Source: Rhodocyclaceae bacterium (GTDB taxonomy: Bacteria > Pseudomonadota > Gammaproteobacteria > Burkholderiales > Rhodocyclaceae). From it: a stretch of DNA of 35,230 nt. Under the pieces are notes generated by a model that searched no databases, was not told where the DNA came from, and worked only from the letters and a program-made list of their open reading frames with translations. Shown here piece after piece: positions 7,871 through 16,856 of this stretch (the first letter of the stretch is position 1; every line of letters starts with the position of its first letter). Position numbers and translations under genes: made by a program. The stretch is taken from positions 1 to 35,230 of the forward strand of contig JACDZI010000030.1 of the NCBI GenBank assembly GCA_013426785.1. Direction: 5' to 3'.

Positions 7871-8890
7871 ATGCTTGACCCGCGCGCCCAGACCCTGCTC
7901 AAGACCCTGATCGAACGTTACATCGTCGAAGGCCAGCCGGTCGGTTCGCGCACGCTGTCCAAGTATTCAGGCCTCGAATTGTCGCCGGCCACCATCCGCA
8001 ACGTCATGGCCGACCTGGAGGAAATGGGCTTCATCACCAGCCCGCACACCTCCGCCGGCCGCATCCCGACACCGCGCGGCTACCGGCTGTTCGTCGATAC
8101 CCTGCTCACCGTGCGACCGCTCGATCCGCAGCACATTTCCGAGCTCAGGGGCGGCATCCATCCCGATGTGCCGCAGCGCGTCCTCTCTGCGGCGTCGCAG
8201 CTGATCTCCGAACTGACGCACTTCGCCGGCGTCGTCATCTCGCCGCGCCGCCTGGCACCCCGCATCCGCCAGATCGAGTTCCTCAGCCTCACCGAGACGC
8301 GCATCCTGCTGATCATCGTCACCGCCGAGGGCGAAGTGCAGAACCGCATCCTGCTCACCCAACGCCCCTACACATCCACTGAATTGATTGAAGCGGCCAA
8401 CTACCTGACGTACAACTTCGCCGGCCTCGATTTCATGCAAATCAGGCGCCGATTGCAGGAGGAGCTCAAGCAGTTGCGCAGCGACATGACCGAACTGATG
8501 AGCGCCGCCGTCGATGCCGGGGCGGAGGCCACGGCCAACGATGCCAGCCAGTATGTGATCTCCGGGGAAAAGAACCTGCTGGGTGTGGAAGACCTGTCCA
8601 CCAACATGGGCCGGCTGCGCCAGTTGTTCGACCTGTTCGAGCAGCGCACCGGCCTGATGCAATTGCTCGATCTTTCCAGCCATGCTGAAGGGGTGCATGT
8701 TTTCATCGGCGGCGAGTCCGGCATCGCCCCCCTCGACGAATGCAGCGTGGTCGCCGCCCCCTACGAGGTCGATGGCCAGGTGGTCGGCACCATCGGCGTG
8801 ATCGGCCCCACCCGCATGGCCTACGAGCGGGTCATCCCCATCGTCGACATCAGCGCCCGCCTGCTCTCTTCCGCCCTCAGTCCCGGCTAA
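7871..8890 (+). CDS. hrcA: heat-inducible transcription repressor HrcA
   Basis: A 339-residue repressor that binds CIRCE operators and controls chaperone genes, usually with GroEL as co-regulator. The N-terminal winged helix is clear: [40 protein letters not shown], then [19 protein letters not shown] and [12 protein letters not shown]. The dimerisation and core domains follow, ending in the usual [19 protein letters not shown]. Length is normal. The start is fixed by the family N-terminus MLDPRAQ. Ferrochelatase follows eight bases after its stop. No CIRCE element is visible in this window, so its targets (probably groESL) lie elsewhere, while grpE and dnaK have sigma-32-like promoters. Confidence 0.96.
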   Translation: MLDPRAQTLLKTLIERYIVEGQPVGSRTLSKYSGLELSPATIRNVMADLEEMGFITSPHTSAGRIPTPRGYRLFVDTLLTVRPLDPQHISELRGGIHPDVPQRVLSAASQLISELTHFAGVVISPRRLAPRIRQIEFLSLTETRILLIIVTAEGEVQNRILLTQRPYTSTELIEAANYLTYNFAGLDFMQIRRRLQEELKQLRSDMTELMSAAVDAGAEATANDASQYVISGEKNLLGVEDLSTNMGRLRQLFDLFEQRTGLMQLLDLSSHAEGVHVFIGGESGIAPLDECSVVAAPYEVDGQVVGTIGVIGPTRMAYERVIPIVDISARLLSSALSPG

Positions 8891-8898
8891 AGTCATTC

Positions 8899-10008
8899 AT
8901 GGCCCATCCGACCCATTACCTGCCCGAACCGCCCCACGTCCACGACAAGCAGCGCCGCACCGCCATCCTGCTGGTCAACCTCGGCACGCCCGACGCCCCC
9001 ACCAAAGAAGCGCTGCGCCGCTACCTCAAACAGTTCCTGTGGGACCCGCGCGTGGTGGAAATACCCCGCCCGCTCTGGTGGATGGTCCTCAACATCATCA
9101 TCCTCAACGTCCGGCCGGCGACCACCGCCGCCAAGTACAAGTCGATCTGGATGCCCGAGGGCTCGCCGCTGCGTGTCTATACCGAGCGTCAGGCCAAAAT
9201 GTTGCAGGAATGGTTCGGCAAACGTGGTTACGAGCACATCCTGGTCGATTACGGCATGCGTTACGGCAATCCGTCCATCCCGGCGGCCCTGACCCGCCTC
9301 AAGGCTGCCGGCGCGACGCGCATCCTCGTGCTGCCGCTCTATCCGCAATACGCCGCCAGCACCAACGCCACGGTGTTCGATGACGTGGCCAAGTGGGTAG
9401 AGCACACCCGCAACCTGCCGGCCATGCGCTTCGTGCGCAATTACCACGACGATTCCTGCTACATCGCCACGCTGGCGAATACCGTGCGCGAGCACTGGAG
9501 CCGTTCCGTCTCGCCCGCCACCGACCCGAACTACCGGCTGGTGATGAGCTTCCACGGCCTGCCCAAATACAGCCTGGATCTGGGCGACCCGTATTTCTGC
9601 GAATGCCAGAAGACCGGCCGCCTGCTCGGCGAAGCGCTCGGATTGCAGCCCGAGCAGTACATCGTGAGCTTCCAGTCGCGCTTCGGCAATGCCGAATGGT
9701 TGCAGTCCTACACCGAGCCGACCCTCAAGCAGTTGGGACGCGAAGGTCTCAAGCATGTCGACGTAATCTGCCCCGGCTTCTCCGCCGACTGCCTCGAAAC
9801 GCTCGAAGAAGTGGCGCTGGAATGCAAGGAAACCTTCGTCAGCAACGGTGGCGGCGAGTTCGACTACATTCCCTGCCTCAACGACCGCCAGGACGGCGTA
9901 GACATGCTGGCCGGCATCATCTACGACAACCTCGGCAACTGGCTGCAGCCCGAATACGTCGATCCCCAGACGGCCGAACGTGCCATCGGCATGGGCGCCA
10001 AGGAATGA
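8899..10008 (+). CDS. hemH: ferrochelatase
   Basis: A 369-residue enzyme that inserts ferrous iron into protoporphyrin IX, the last step of protoheme synthesis. The N-terminal AILLVNLGTPDAP is typical. The metal-site His lies in VMSFHGLPKYSLDLGDPYFC, and the acidic site is in CPGFSADCLETLEEVALE. The frame is open further upstream inside hrcA, but the ATG at 8899 is the first that gives a family-like N-terminus. It lies eight bases after the hrcA stop, so the two are probably co-transcribed. Heme supply next to a heme-binding chemoreceptor may be coincidental, since hrcA-hemH neighbourhoods occur in related bacteria. A dispersed repeat follows 64 bases after the stop. Confidence 0.96.
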   Translation: MAHPTHYLPEPPHVHDKQRRTAILLVNLGTPDAPTKEALRRYLKQFLWDPRVVEIPRPLWWMVLNIIILNVRPATTAAKYKSIWMPEGSPLRVYTERQAKMLQEWFGKRGYEHILVDYGMRYGNPSIPAALTRLKAAGATRILVLPLYPQYAASTNATVFDDVAKWVEHTRNLPAMRFVRNYHDDSCYIATLANTVREHWSRSVSPATDPNYRLVMSFHGLPKYSLDLGDPYFCECQKTGRLLGEALGLQPEQYIVSFQSRFGNAEWLQSYTEPTLKQLGREGLKHVDVICPGFSADCLETLEEVALECKETFVSNGGGEFDYIPCLNDRQDGVDMLAGIIYDNLGNWLQPEYVDPQTAERAIGMGAKE

Positions 10009-10072
10009 ATCTGGCAGCAACATCGCATTGCGCATGAAGTTTTCCCGGTAAGCCATTGATCGCCTGATGCTA

Positions 10073-10095
10073 AAAGTCGGCGCTGGCGGGACGGC
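10073..10095 (+). repeat. dispersed 23-bp repeat, copy D (consensus form)
   Basis: Identical to copies A, F and G. It lies in the 164-base gap between hemH and the EF-hand-like gene. The rest of that gap shows no clear promoter or terminator. Confidence 0.9.
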
Positions 10096-10172
10096 GCAAA
10101 ATCACTGCTCAAGACTTCCAATTTCAAGACGTTACTGACTCCACGCGTCCCCGGAGCCCCATCGAGTCAGCC

Positions 10173-11267
10173 ATGAAAATCGCCAGTACCGATCTCGACA
10201 TGCAGTCCAGCCACGCGGACATAATGCGTCAGGAGAGCAGTGAAACCCTGCGCAGCTGGCGCGGCGCACGTCCCGACTTCGAGGCCATGGAGTCGGCGAT
10301 CACCCGGTTTTCCGATGCCGCCCGCCAGTTGCTCGCCCGCTCCCCCTCCCAGACTTTCGCGCCGGTCGACGCCGGCATGCCGTCCGGTGAAGCCCAGGCG
10401 ATCGAAGCCGCCCACGATGTGGTGGACAATGACCCCTTCCTCGCCATGATCCGCCAGATGATCCAGTTCCTCACCGGCGAGGAGGTCAAGGTGTTAGACA
10501 TGCGGGAATTTTCGAGCGCAATGCGCCGGGTCGAGGTTCAGGCCGGCGCCACCCAGGAGTCGCTGCAGGCCTCCGGCTCGGGCCGGAACGGTTGGGGCGT
10601 CGAATACGATTACCACGCCCTGCGCGAAGAGTTTGAGCAGACCTCGTTTTCGGCCTCTGGCATCATCCGCACCACCGATGGTCAGGAATTCAGCTTCCAG
10701 CTCGACATCGAGATGACCCGCTACTTCCGCCAAGAAACCAATGTCAGCGTGCGCGCCGGTGACGCCGTGCGCAAAGATCCGCTGGTGGTCAATTTCGGCG
10801 GTACCGCCGCACAACTGGCCCACTTCAGCGGGCAGCGCTTCCTGTTCGACCTCGATGGCGATGGCCAGGCTGACTTGCTCCCCCTGTTTGCCTCGGGCAG
10901 TGGCTACCTGGCTCTGGACCGTAACGAAAACGGGCGCATCGATTCCGGCCAGGAACTGTTCGGGCCAGCCACCGGCCACGGCTTTGGCGAGCTAGCTCAA
11001 CTCGACAGCGACGGCAACGGCTGGATCGATGAGGGCGACCCGGCCTTCGCGCAGCTTGCTGTCTGGACCCCCGACGCAGCGGGCAAGGGTGAACTGAGCT
11101 CGCTGGCGGAACTGGGCATCGACGCACTGGGGTTGGCAAATCTCGCCAGCCCGTTTGCGCTACGCGGCAGCGGCAATGAAGATCTCGGCTTCGTCAAGGC
11201 CTCGGGACTTTATCTGGCGGAAGACGGCAAGGCAGGCAGCCTGCAGGAAATCGATCTGACGGTATGA
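10173..11267 (+). CDS. EF-hand-like calcium-binding protein of unknown function
   Basis: A 364-residue protein with no signal peptide. The C-terminal third carries DxDxDG-type calcium loops: DLDGDGQADLL near residue 226, then LDRNENGRIDSGQELFG, then LDSDGNGWIDEGDPAF. This arrangement (FG-GAP/EF-hand-like tail with QELFGP...GFGELAQLD) is common in conserved hypothetical proteins of proteobacteria and resembles calcium-binding parts of RTX-type secreted proteins. The first 200 residues are not recognised; they contain QEFSFQLDIEMTRYFRQE, a pattern often seen in these hypotheticals. Secretion cannot be judged, because no signal peptide or C-terminal RTX export signal is obvious. It and the chemoreceptor interrupt the stretch between hemH and grpE, and dispersed repeats lie on both sides of the pair. 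Confidence 0.75.
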   Translation: MKIASTDLDMQSSHADIMRQESSETLRSWRGARPDFEAMESAITRFSDAARQLLARSPSQTFAPVDAGMPSGEAQAIEAAHDVVDNDPFLAMIRQMIQFLTGEEVKVLDMREFSSAMRRVEVQAGATQESLQASGSGRNGWGVEYDYHALREEFEQTSFSASGIIRTTDGQEFSFQLDIEMTRYFRQETNVSVRAGDAVRKDPLVVNFGGTAAQLAHFSGQRFLFDLDGDGQADLLPLFASGSGYLALDRNENGRIDSGQELFGPATGHGFGELAQLDSDGNGWIDEGDPAFAQLAVWTPDAAGKGELSSLAELGIDALGLANLASPFALRGSGNEDLGFVKASGLYLAEDGKAGSLQEIDLTV

Positions 11268-11351
11268 CGAAAGTTGGGCCTGCATTTCCTCTCTCAATGT
11301 CAATGTTCTTGGAGTAGACTGCGCGCCACAAATAGCTGGGGAGACAGCGCG

Positions 11352-12968
11352 ATGCGCTTCGCCGACTTGAAAATCTGGGTACGCCTGACTGCTGCAATCT
11401 GGTTAATGCTCATCATTGCCTGGAACGGCTTGATTTTCTGGGAAAGCAAGGTCAACCGCGACACCGCCATCGATCAGGCCGCGAAATTTTCCCAGTCCAT
11501 GCACGAGGCCACCCTCGCCGGTCTGACGGGCATGATGCTCACCGGCACCATGCCGCAGCGCGAAATTTTCCTCGACCAGATCAAGCAGCTCGCCGTCATT
11601 CGCGACCTCAAGGTTCTACGTGGGGAAAGCGTTAAAAAGCTTTTTGGGCCGGGCACTTCCAATGAAGGTGCTGCGGATGCCGTTGAACAGCAGGTTCTCA
11701 GCAGCGGCAAGGAATTCGTCGCCATCCAGCAGGATGCCGTCGGTGAATACCTGCGCGTCGCGCGGCCGGCAATCGCCAGCAAGAACTATCTCGGCAAGGA
11801 CTGCATCCTGTGCCACCAGGTGCCCGAAGGCACGGTGCTAGGCGTAGTCAGCATGAAGGTGTCCCTCGATAGCGTCAATGAAGCCGTTTCGACCCAGCAC
11901 ATCAAGGCCCTGATTGTCGCCTTCATCATCAGCCTACCCCTGCTCGCCTTCATCTACATCTTCGTTACCAAGGTGGTCACCAAGCCGCTGGAGGAAATGG
12001 TATTGGGCCTGCGTGCCATCGCCAGTGGCGAAGGCGACCTGACACGCCGCCTCGAAGTCAAGAGCGAAGACGAAATCGGCCAGGCCAGCAAGGTCTTCAA
12101 CGACATGATGGCGAATTTCAGCACCCTGGTACGCCAGGTCAGCGATTCGGCCAGCCATGTCTCCGGTGCGGCCCATGATCTCGTCAGCGGCGCCAAGCAG
12201 GTGGCCAGTAGTTCGCACCAACAGTATGAAAAATCGCGCGCCGCCTCCGCTGCGGTCGAACACATGGTTTCCAGCATCGTCGACATCGCCAAGAGCACTG
12301 AAAAGGTTCACCAGCAATCGCGCGAAAGCCAGGTACGCTCCCACGAAGGCACCCAGACCCTCGACCGCCTGATCAAGGAGATCGGCCGGGTCAAGTGCGC
12401 GGTCAACGACATGGCCGGCGCGGTGAATGAATTCGTCAGCAGCACAGTGTCGATCACCAACATGACCCGCGAAGTCAAGGACATCGCCGACCAGACCAAT
12501 CTGCTTGCCCTCAACGCTGCCATCGAAGCGGCACGGGCCGGCGAACAGGGTCGTGGTTTTGCTGTCGTCGCCGACGAAGTGCGCAAACTGGCCGAGAAAT
12601 CGGCGACCTCGGCCAACGAAATCGACAGCATCACCCGCACCCTCAACAGCAAGTCGGACGCGGTACGCAAATCGATCGACGAAGGTCTCGCCGACATCAT
12701 TTCGAGCGAACGCTCACTGGATGCGGTTGCCGGCGCCATCAGCGAATCCAACCAGTCGGTCGAACAAGTAGGCTCCGGTCTGGACTCGATCTCCGGGGCC
12801 ACCGAAGAGCAGCGTCGCGTCAGCAGCGAAGCCTTCACCAATATTGAGGCGATTGCGGCCATGGCGCACGAAAACAGCAATGCGGTCGAGCAGACCGCCA
12901 ACTCCGCCCAGCGGCTCGAAGACCTCGCCAACCAGTTGCAAAGCACGGTCGGCCGCTTCCGTACCTGA
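11352..12968 (+). CDS. methyl-accepting chemotaxis protein with a periplasmic c-type heme site
   Basis: A 538-residue transmembrane chemoreceptor. Transmembrane segment 1 lies at about residues 12-30, a periplasmic domain at about 31-184, and transmembrane segment 2 at about 185-208. A HAMP domain follows ([20 protein letters not shown]), then a long cytoplasmic coiled coil with the conserved tip [19 protein letters not shown]. The periplasmic domain holds DCILCH, a CxxCH heme c attachment motif with C151, C154 and H155. It probably senses redox state, oxygen or a gas ligand and signals through CheA/CheW. The sensor may belong to the Tll0287-like (DUF3365) group, a tentative assignment. The ATG at 11352 is chosen over an upstream in-frame start because GGGGAGAC precedes it and the first transmembrane helix then sits normally. 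Confidence 0.92.
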   Translation: MRFADLKIWVRLTAAIWLMLIIAWNGLIFWESKVNRDTAIDQAAKFSQSMHEATLAGLTGMMLTGTMPQREIFLDQIKQLAVIRDLKVLRGESVKKLFGPGTSNEGAADAVEQQVLSSGKEFVAIQQDAVGEYLRVARPAIASKNYLGKDCILCHQVPEGTVLGVVSMKVSLDSVNEAVSTQHIKALIVAFIISLPLLAFIYIFVTKVVTKPLEEMVLGLRAIASGEGDLTRRLEVKSEDEIGQASKVFNDMMANFSTLVRQVSDSASHVSGAAHDLVSGAKQVASSSHQQYEKSRAASAAVEHMVSSIVDIAKSTEKVHQQSRESQVRSHEGTQTLDRLIKEIGRVKCAVNDMAGAVNEFVSSTVSITNMTREVKDIADQTNLLALNAAIEAARAGEQGRGFAVVADEVRKLAEKSATSANEIDSITRTLNSKSDAVRKSIDEGLADIISSERSLDAVAGAISESNQSVEQVGSGLDSISGATEEQRRVSSEAFTNIEAIAAMAHENSNAVEQTANSAQRLEDLANQLQSTVGRFRT

Positions 12969-12982
12969 ATGCTGAAAAAATC

Positions 12983-13014
12983 GCCACTCCGCCCTTGAAA
13001 AACGGCGGAGTGGC
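12983..13014. repeat. perfect inverted repeat upstream of grpE, with a promoter -35 element in the loop
   Basis: GCCACTCCGCC at 12983-12993 and GGCGGAGTGGC at 13004-13014 form an 11-bp perfect stem with a 10-base loop (CTTGAAAAAC). On the minus strand the stem is followed two bases later by six T, so it reads as an intrinsic terminator leftward, although both flanking genes point right. It may also end chemoreceptor transcripts weakly. The arms are not CIRCE. Confidence 0.7.
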
Positions 13015-13021
13015 CTCACTT
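12994..13021 (+). promoter_or_regulatory. sigma-32-like heat-shock promoter of grpE
   Basis: CTTGAAA at 12994-13000, a 13-base spacer and CCTCACTT at 13014-13021. The -35 is a perfect match to the RpoH consensus and the -10 matches 6 of 8 positions of CCCCATTT. The start codon is 34 bases downstream. Confidence 0.6.
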
Positions 13022-13055
13022 CCCGCATGGTTTAACGTGATCAAGGAATTTTTCC

Positions 13056-13610
13056 ATGCAGGAAGAACAAAACCCGCCCGTTTCAGAACTGGACGAAAAA
13101 AAAGTCGGCGCTGACAGTACGGCACCCGACACACTCCCCAGCCTTGAGGAGATGCTCAGGATCGCCGAACTCAAGGCCGCCGAGCACCACGATGCCTGGT
13201 TGCGCGCCAAGGCGGAAACCGAGAACCTGCGCCGTCGCGCCCAGGAAGACGTCACCAAGGCCCACAAGTTCGCCGCCGAGAAGTTTGCCGGCGAACTGCT
13301 GGCCGTGAAGGACAGCCTCGAAGCGGCCTTGTCCAATGAGACACAGACGGCCGAAGCCCTGAAATCGGGTGTCGAACTGACGCTGCGGCAATTGGGCGCC
13401 GCCTTCGAGAAGTCCTCGGTCAAGGAACTCAACCCGCTCGGCGACAAGTTCGACCCGCACCAGCACCAGGCCATCGCCATGGTCGAAGCCGAACAGGAAG
13501 ACAATACCGTCGTCAGCGTCCTGCAAAAGGGCTATGCCCTGCATGAGCGCATCCTGCGCCCGGCGCTGGTCACGGTCGCCAAACCGAAATCCCCGCCTTC
13601 CGAGGCTTGA
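13056..13610 (+). CDS. grpE: GrpE nucleotide exchange factor of DnaK
   Basis: A 184-residue co-chaperone that releases ADP from DnaK. The N-terminus is short, acidic and likely disordered, followed by a long helix ([20 protein letters not shown], then [16 protein letters not shown]). The C-terminal beta domain includes [13 protein letters not shown] and [25 protein letters not shown] at 13043-13047 supports the ATG. The unusual point is at codons 16-23: the sequence is a copy of the dispersed repeat, in frame, encoding KVGADSTA in the disordered N-terminal arm. DnaK follows after 72 bases. Confidence 0.95.
   Translation: MQEEQNPPVSELDEKKVGADSTAPDTLPSLEEMLRIAELKAAEHHDAWLRAKAETENLRRRAQEDVTKAHKFAAEKFAGELLAVKDSLEAALSNETQTAEALKSGVELTLRQLGAAFEKSSVKELNPLGDKFDPHQHQAIAMVEAEQEDNTVVSVLQKGYALHERILRPALVTVAKPKSPPSEA
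13101..13123 (+). repeat. dispersed 23-bp repeat, copy E, inside grpE
   Basis: Begins exactly on codon 16 (AAA) of grpE. It differs from consensus at four positions, reading CTGACAGTACGGC at its right end. The reading is KVGADSTA when the next base is included. It shares the AGTACGGC ending only with the copy inside mfd. Confidence 0.8.
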
Positions 13611-13633
13611 AGCCGGGGGTGATAACCCCATAT
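13606..13633 (+). promoter_or_regulatory. sigma-32-like heat-shock promoter of dnaK
   Basis: CTTGAAG at 13606-13612, a 13-base spacer and CCCCATAT at 13626-13633. The -10 fits the RpoH consensus CCCCATNT fully and the -35 matches 6 of 7. The -35 overlaps the grpE stop codon. A small hairpin GGGGT-GATA-ACCCC lies across the spacer and -10. Confidence 0.65.
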
Positions 13634-13682
13634 GTGACGCAGGTAAGAATTTCTCTTCGAATTCAGCAAAAAGGATAAGAAA

Positions 13683-15617
13683 ATGGGCAAGATCATCGGC
13701 ATCGACCTCGGCACCACCAACAGCTGCGTCGCCATCATGGAAGGCGGCAAGCCCAAGGTCATCGAAAACTCGGAAGGCGCGCGCACCACGCCGTCCATCG
13801 TCGCCTACGCGGAAGACGGCGAGATCCTGTGCGGCGCTTCGGCCAAGCGCCAGGCTGTCACCAATGCCAAGAACACCCTCTACGCCGTCAAGCGCCTGAT
13901 CGGTCGCCGCTTCGAGGAAAAGGAAGTGCAGAAGGACATCGACCTGATGCCCTTCACCATCTGCAAGGCTGACAACGGTGATGCCTGGGTACAGGTGCGC
14001 GACAAGAAGATGGCCCCGCCGCAGGTCTCTGCGGAAGTGCTGCGCAAGATGAAGAAGACCGCCGAAGACTACCTGGGTGAAGAAGTCACTGAGGCCGTCA
14101 TCACCGTGCCCGCCTACTTCAACGACTCGCAGCGCCAGGCCACCAAGGACGCCGGTCGCATTGCCGGTCTGGAAGTCAAGCGCATCATCAACGAGCCGAC
14201 TGCGGCCGCGATCTCCTTCGGCCTCGACAAGCAGGAAGGCGACCGCAAGATCGCGGTGTTCGACTTGGGCGGCGGTACCTTCGACATCTCGATCATCGAC
14301 ATTGCCGAGATCGAGGGCGAGCACCAGTTCGAGGTGCTGTCCACCAACGGCGACACCTTCCTGGGTGGCGAGGACTTCGACCAGCGCATCATCGATTACA
14401 TCGTCACCGAGTTCAAGAAAGAACAGGGTGTGGACCTCAAGAACGACGTTCTTGCCCTGCAGCGCCTCAAAGAAGCGGCCGAGAAGGCCAAAATTGAGCT
14501 GTCGTCCAACCAGCAGACCGAAATCAACTTGCCCTATATCACGGCAGACGCCACCGGCCCGAAGCACTTGGCGCTGAAGATAACCCGCGCCAAGTTCGAA
14601 TCGCTGGTCGATGAACTGATTGAGCGCTGCGTCGCCCCCTGCCGCATGGCCATCAAGGATGCCGGCGTGAAGATCGAGGACATCGGCGACGTCATCCTGG
14701 TCGGTGGCATGACCCGCATGCCCAAGGTGCAGGAAAAGGTCAAGGAACTGTTCGGCAAGGAGCCGCGCCGCGACGTGAACCCCGACGAAGCGGTCGCCAT
14801 CGGTGCCTCCATCCAGGGCGGCGTCTTGCAGGGCGAAGTAAAAGACGTGCTGCTGCTCGACGTTACCCCGCTGTCGCTGGGCATCGAGACGCTGGGCGGC
14901 GTGATGACCAAGCTGATCCAGAAGAACACCACCATCCCGACCAAGACCAGCCAGGTATTCTCCACCGCCGACGACAACCAGTCGGCCGTGACCATCCACG
15001 TGCTGCAAGGCGAACGTGAGATGTCCGCCGGCAACAAGAGTCTCGGCCAGTTCAACCTGACCGACATCCCGCCCTCGCCGCGCGGCATGCCGCAGATCGA
15101 AGTCACCTTCGATATCGACGCCAACGGCATCCTGCACGTGTCCGCCAAGGACAAGGGTACCGGAAAGGAAAACAAAATCACCATCAAGGCCAACTCGGGC
15201 TTGTCGGATGAGGAAATCAACCGCATGGTGAAGGACGCCGAAGCCCACGCCGAGGAAGACAAGCGGGCGCACGAACTGGTCGAGTCGCGTAACCAGTGCG
15301 ATGCGATGGTGCATTCGGTGAAGAAAGCGCTCGCCGACCACGGCGACAAGATCGACGCCGATGAAAAAGGCAAGATCGAGGTCGCCATCAAGGAAGCCGA
15401 GGAAGCCATCAAGAGTGGCGACAAGGCCGCCATTGAGGCGAAAACCCAGGCACTGACCACGACCAGCCAGAAGCTCGGCGAGAAAATCTATGCGGAAACC
15501 CAGCAATCCGCAGCGGATGCCGCAGGTAGCGGCGGTGGCGAAGCCCCGAACAAGGACAAGAAAGATGATGCCGATGTCGTTGACGCCGAATTCACCGAAG
15601 TGAAAGACAAGAAGTAA
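13683..15617 (+). CDS. dnaK: chaperone DnaK (Hsp70)
   Basis: A 644-residue Hsp70 that binds and releases unfolded polypeptides with an ATP cycle, working with DnaJ and GrpE. The N-terminal phosphate loop [19 protein letters not shown], the [16 protein letters not shown] signature and [13 protein letters not shown] mark the ATPase domain. [20 protein letters not shown] starts the substrate-binding domain. The helical lid follows, and the C-terminus ends in the acidic tail [20 protein letters not shown] at 13671-13675 precedes the ATG. It has its own heat-shock promoter, overlapping the end of grpE, so dnaK can be made independently of grpE. The gap to dnaJ contains a probable attenuating terminator. 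Confidence 0.98.
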   Translation: MGKIIGIDLGTTNSCVAIMEGGKPKVIENSEGARTTPSIVAYAEDGEILCGASAKRQAVTNAKNTLYAVKRLIGRRFEEKEVQKDIDLMPFTICKADNGDAWVQVRDKKMAPPQVSAEVLRKMKKTAEDYLGEEVTEAVITVPAYFNDSQRQATKDAGRIAGLEVKRIINEPTAAAISFGLDKQEGDRKIAVFDLGGGTFDISIIDIAEIEGEHQFEVLSTNGDTFLGGEDFDQRIIDYIVTEFKKEQGVDLKNDVLALQRLKEAAEKAKIELSSNQQTEINLPYITADATGPKHLALKITRAKFESLVDELIERCVAPCRMAIKDAGVKIEDIGDVILVGGMTRMPKVQEKVKELFGKEPRRDVNPDEAVAIGASIQGGVLQGEVKDVLLLDVTPLSLGIETLGGVMTKLIQKNTTIPTKTSQVFSTADDNQSAVTIHVLQGEREMSAGNKSLGQFNLTDIPPSPRGMPQIEVTFDIDANGILHVSAKDKGTGKENKITIKANSGLSDEEINRMVKDAEAHAEEDKRAHELVESRNQCDAMVHSVKKALADHGDKIDADEKGKIEVAIKEAEEAIKSGDKAAIEAKTQALTTTSQKLGEKIYAETQQSAADAAGSGGGEAPNKDKKDDADVVDAEFTEVKDKK

Positions 15618-15640
15618 TCCGCCGGCGACACGCATAACCT

Positions 15641-15681
15641 GGGCCGCCGGCTGATCATTGGCCGCGGCCCCTTTGTGTTTT
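15641..15681 (+). terminator. probable leaky intrinsic terminator between dnaK and dnaJ
   Basis: GGGCCGCCGGC at 15641-15651 pairs with GCCGCGGCCC at 15661-15670 (10 pairs, one bulged C, 9-base loop), followed by CTTTGTGTTTT. It ends 12 bases before the dnaJ start codon, so it would reduce rather than abolish dnaJ transcription and set dnaK in excess of dnaJ. Confidence 0.6.
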
Positions 15682-15693
15682 ATCGAGGCACCC

Positions 15694-16830
15694 ATGGCAA
15701 AACGCGATTACTACGAAGTCCTCGGCATCAACCGAGACGCATCCGACGAGGAAATCAAGAAGGCCTACCGCCGGCTGGCCATGAAGCACCATCCCGACCG
15801 CAACCCGGACAATCCCAAGTCCGAGGAGCAGTTCAAGGAAGCCAAGGCAGCCTACGAAATCCTGTCGGACAGCCAGAAGCGTGCCGCTTACGACCAGTAC
15901 GGCCATGCCGGCGTCGATCCTTCGATGGGCGGTGCGGGGGCGGCGGGAGGCGCCGGCTTCGGCAACTTCAGCGACGCCTTTTCCGACATCTTTGGCGACA
16001 TCTTCGGCAACCGCAGCGGTGGCGGCGGCGGACGCACCAACGTCTATCGCGGCGCCGACCTGCGCTACAACCTCGAAGTCACCCTCGAAGAAGCCGCGCG
16101 CGGTACCGAAACCCGCATCCGCATCCCGACCATGGCCGAGTGCGACAGCTGCCACGGCTCCGGCGCCAAGAAGGGCAGCGAGCCCAAGACCTGTCCGACC
16201 TGCGGCGGCCACGGCCAGGTGCGCATGCAGCAGGGCTTCTTCTCGATCCAGCAGACCTGTCCGAAGTGCCACGGCACCGGCCGCTTCATCGCCGACCCCT
16301 GCCCCACCTGCCAGGGCGGCGGGCGCGTCAAGCAGCACAAGACGCTGTCGGTCAAGATCCCCTCAGGCATCGACGAGGGCGATCGCATTCGGCTCTCCGG
16401 CGAAGGCGAACCGGGCGTCAATGGCGGCCCGCCGGGCGACCTCTACGTGCAGATTCACCTCAAAGCGCACCCGGTGTTCCAGCGCGACCACGATGACCTG
16501 CATTGCGAAATGCCGATCAGCTTCGCCACCGCGGCGCTGGGTGGCGAAATCGAGATCCCGACGCTCGACGGCGTCGCCAAACTGAAGGTTCCGCCCGAGA
16601 CCCAGACCGGCAAGGTGTTCCGCTTGCGCGGTAAGGGCATCAAGGGCGTGCGCTCGATCGCCCAAGGTGACCTGCTGTGCCATGTCGTCGTCGAAACCCC
16701 CGTGCATCTCACCGACCGCCAGAAGGAACTGCTGCGCGAATTCGAGTCGATCAGCCAGGACGATGCCGCCAAGCACAACCCGAAGGCGCAGGGCTGGCTG
16801 GATCGCGTACGGGAGTTCTTTGCCGGTTAA
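15694..16830 (+). CDS. dnaJ: chaperone DnaJ (Hsp40)
   Basis: A 378-residue type I J-protein. The J domain carries KHHPDRN (HPD at about residues 33-35), and a Gly/Phe-rich linker follows ([18 protein letters not shown]). There are four zinc-binding CxxCxGxG repeats: [24 protein letters not shown] and CPTCQGGG. The C-terminal substrate-binding domains are complete. The ATG at 15694 is chosen because [12 protein letters not shown] is the family start. It stimulates DnaK ATPase and delivers substrates. It is the last gene of the chaperone block; two bases after its stop a repeat copy begins, and the restriction-modification gene lies tail-to-tail with it. Confidence 0.97.
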   Translation: MAKRDYYEVLGINRDASDEEIKKAYRRLAMKHHPDRNPDNPKSEEQFKEAKAAYEILSDSQKRAAYDQYGHAGVDPSMGGAGAAGGAGFGNFSDAFSDIFGDIFGNRSGGGGGRTNVYRGADLRYNLEVTLEEAARGTETRIRIPTMAECDSCHGSGAKKGSEPKTCPTCGGHGQVRMQQGFFSIQQTCPKCHGTGRFIADPCPTCQGGGRVKQHKTLSVKIPSGIDEGDRIRLSGEGEPGVNGGPPGDLYVQIHLKAHPVFQRDHDDLHCEMPISFATAALGGEIEIPTLDGVAKLKVPPETQTGKVFRLRGKGIKGVRSIAQGDLLCHVVVETPVHLTDRQKELLREFESISQDDAAKHNPKAQGWLDRVREFFAG

Positions 16831-16832
16831 GC

Positions 16833-16855
16833 GCCGTCCCGCCAGCGCCGACTTT
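16833..16855 (-). repeat. dispersed 23-bp repeat, copy F (consensus form)
   Basis: Lies between the stop codons of dnaJ (16828-16830) and the convergent restriction-modification gene (16857-16859). In the reading direction of the latter it starts one base after the stop. It forms a perfect inverted pair with copy G at 21040-21062. Confidence 0.9.
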
Positions 16856-16856
16856 T

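Noticed and set aside
12983-13014. Inverted repeat before grpE as a CIRCE operator for HrcA.
   Set aside because: Arm sequence and loop length do not match the TTAGCACTC-N9-GAGTGCTAA form.
13083-15695. A minus-strand open frame of 870 codons opposite grpE-dnaK.
   Set aside because: It is the mirror of highly biased dnaK codons; it has no family features and dnaK is certain.
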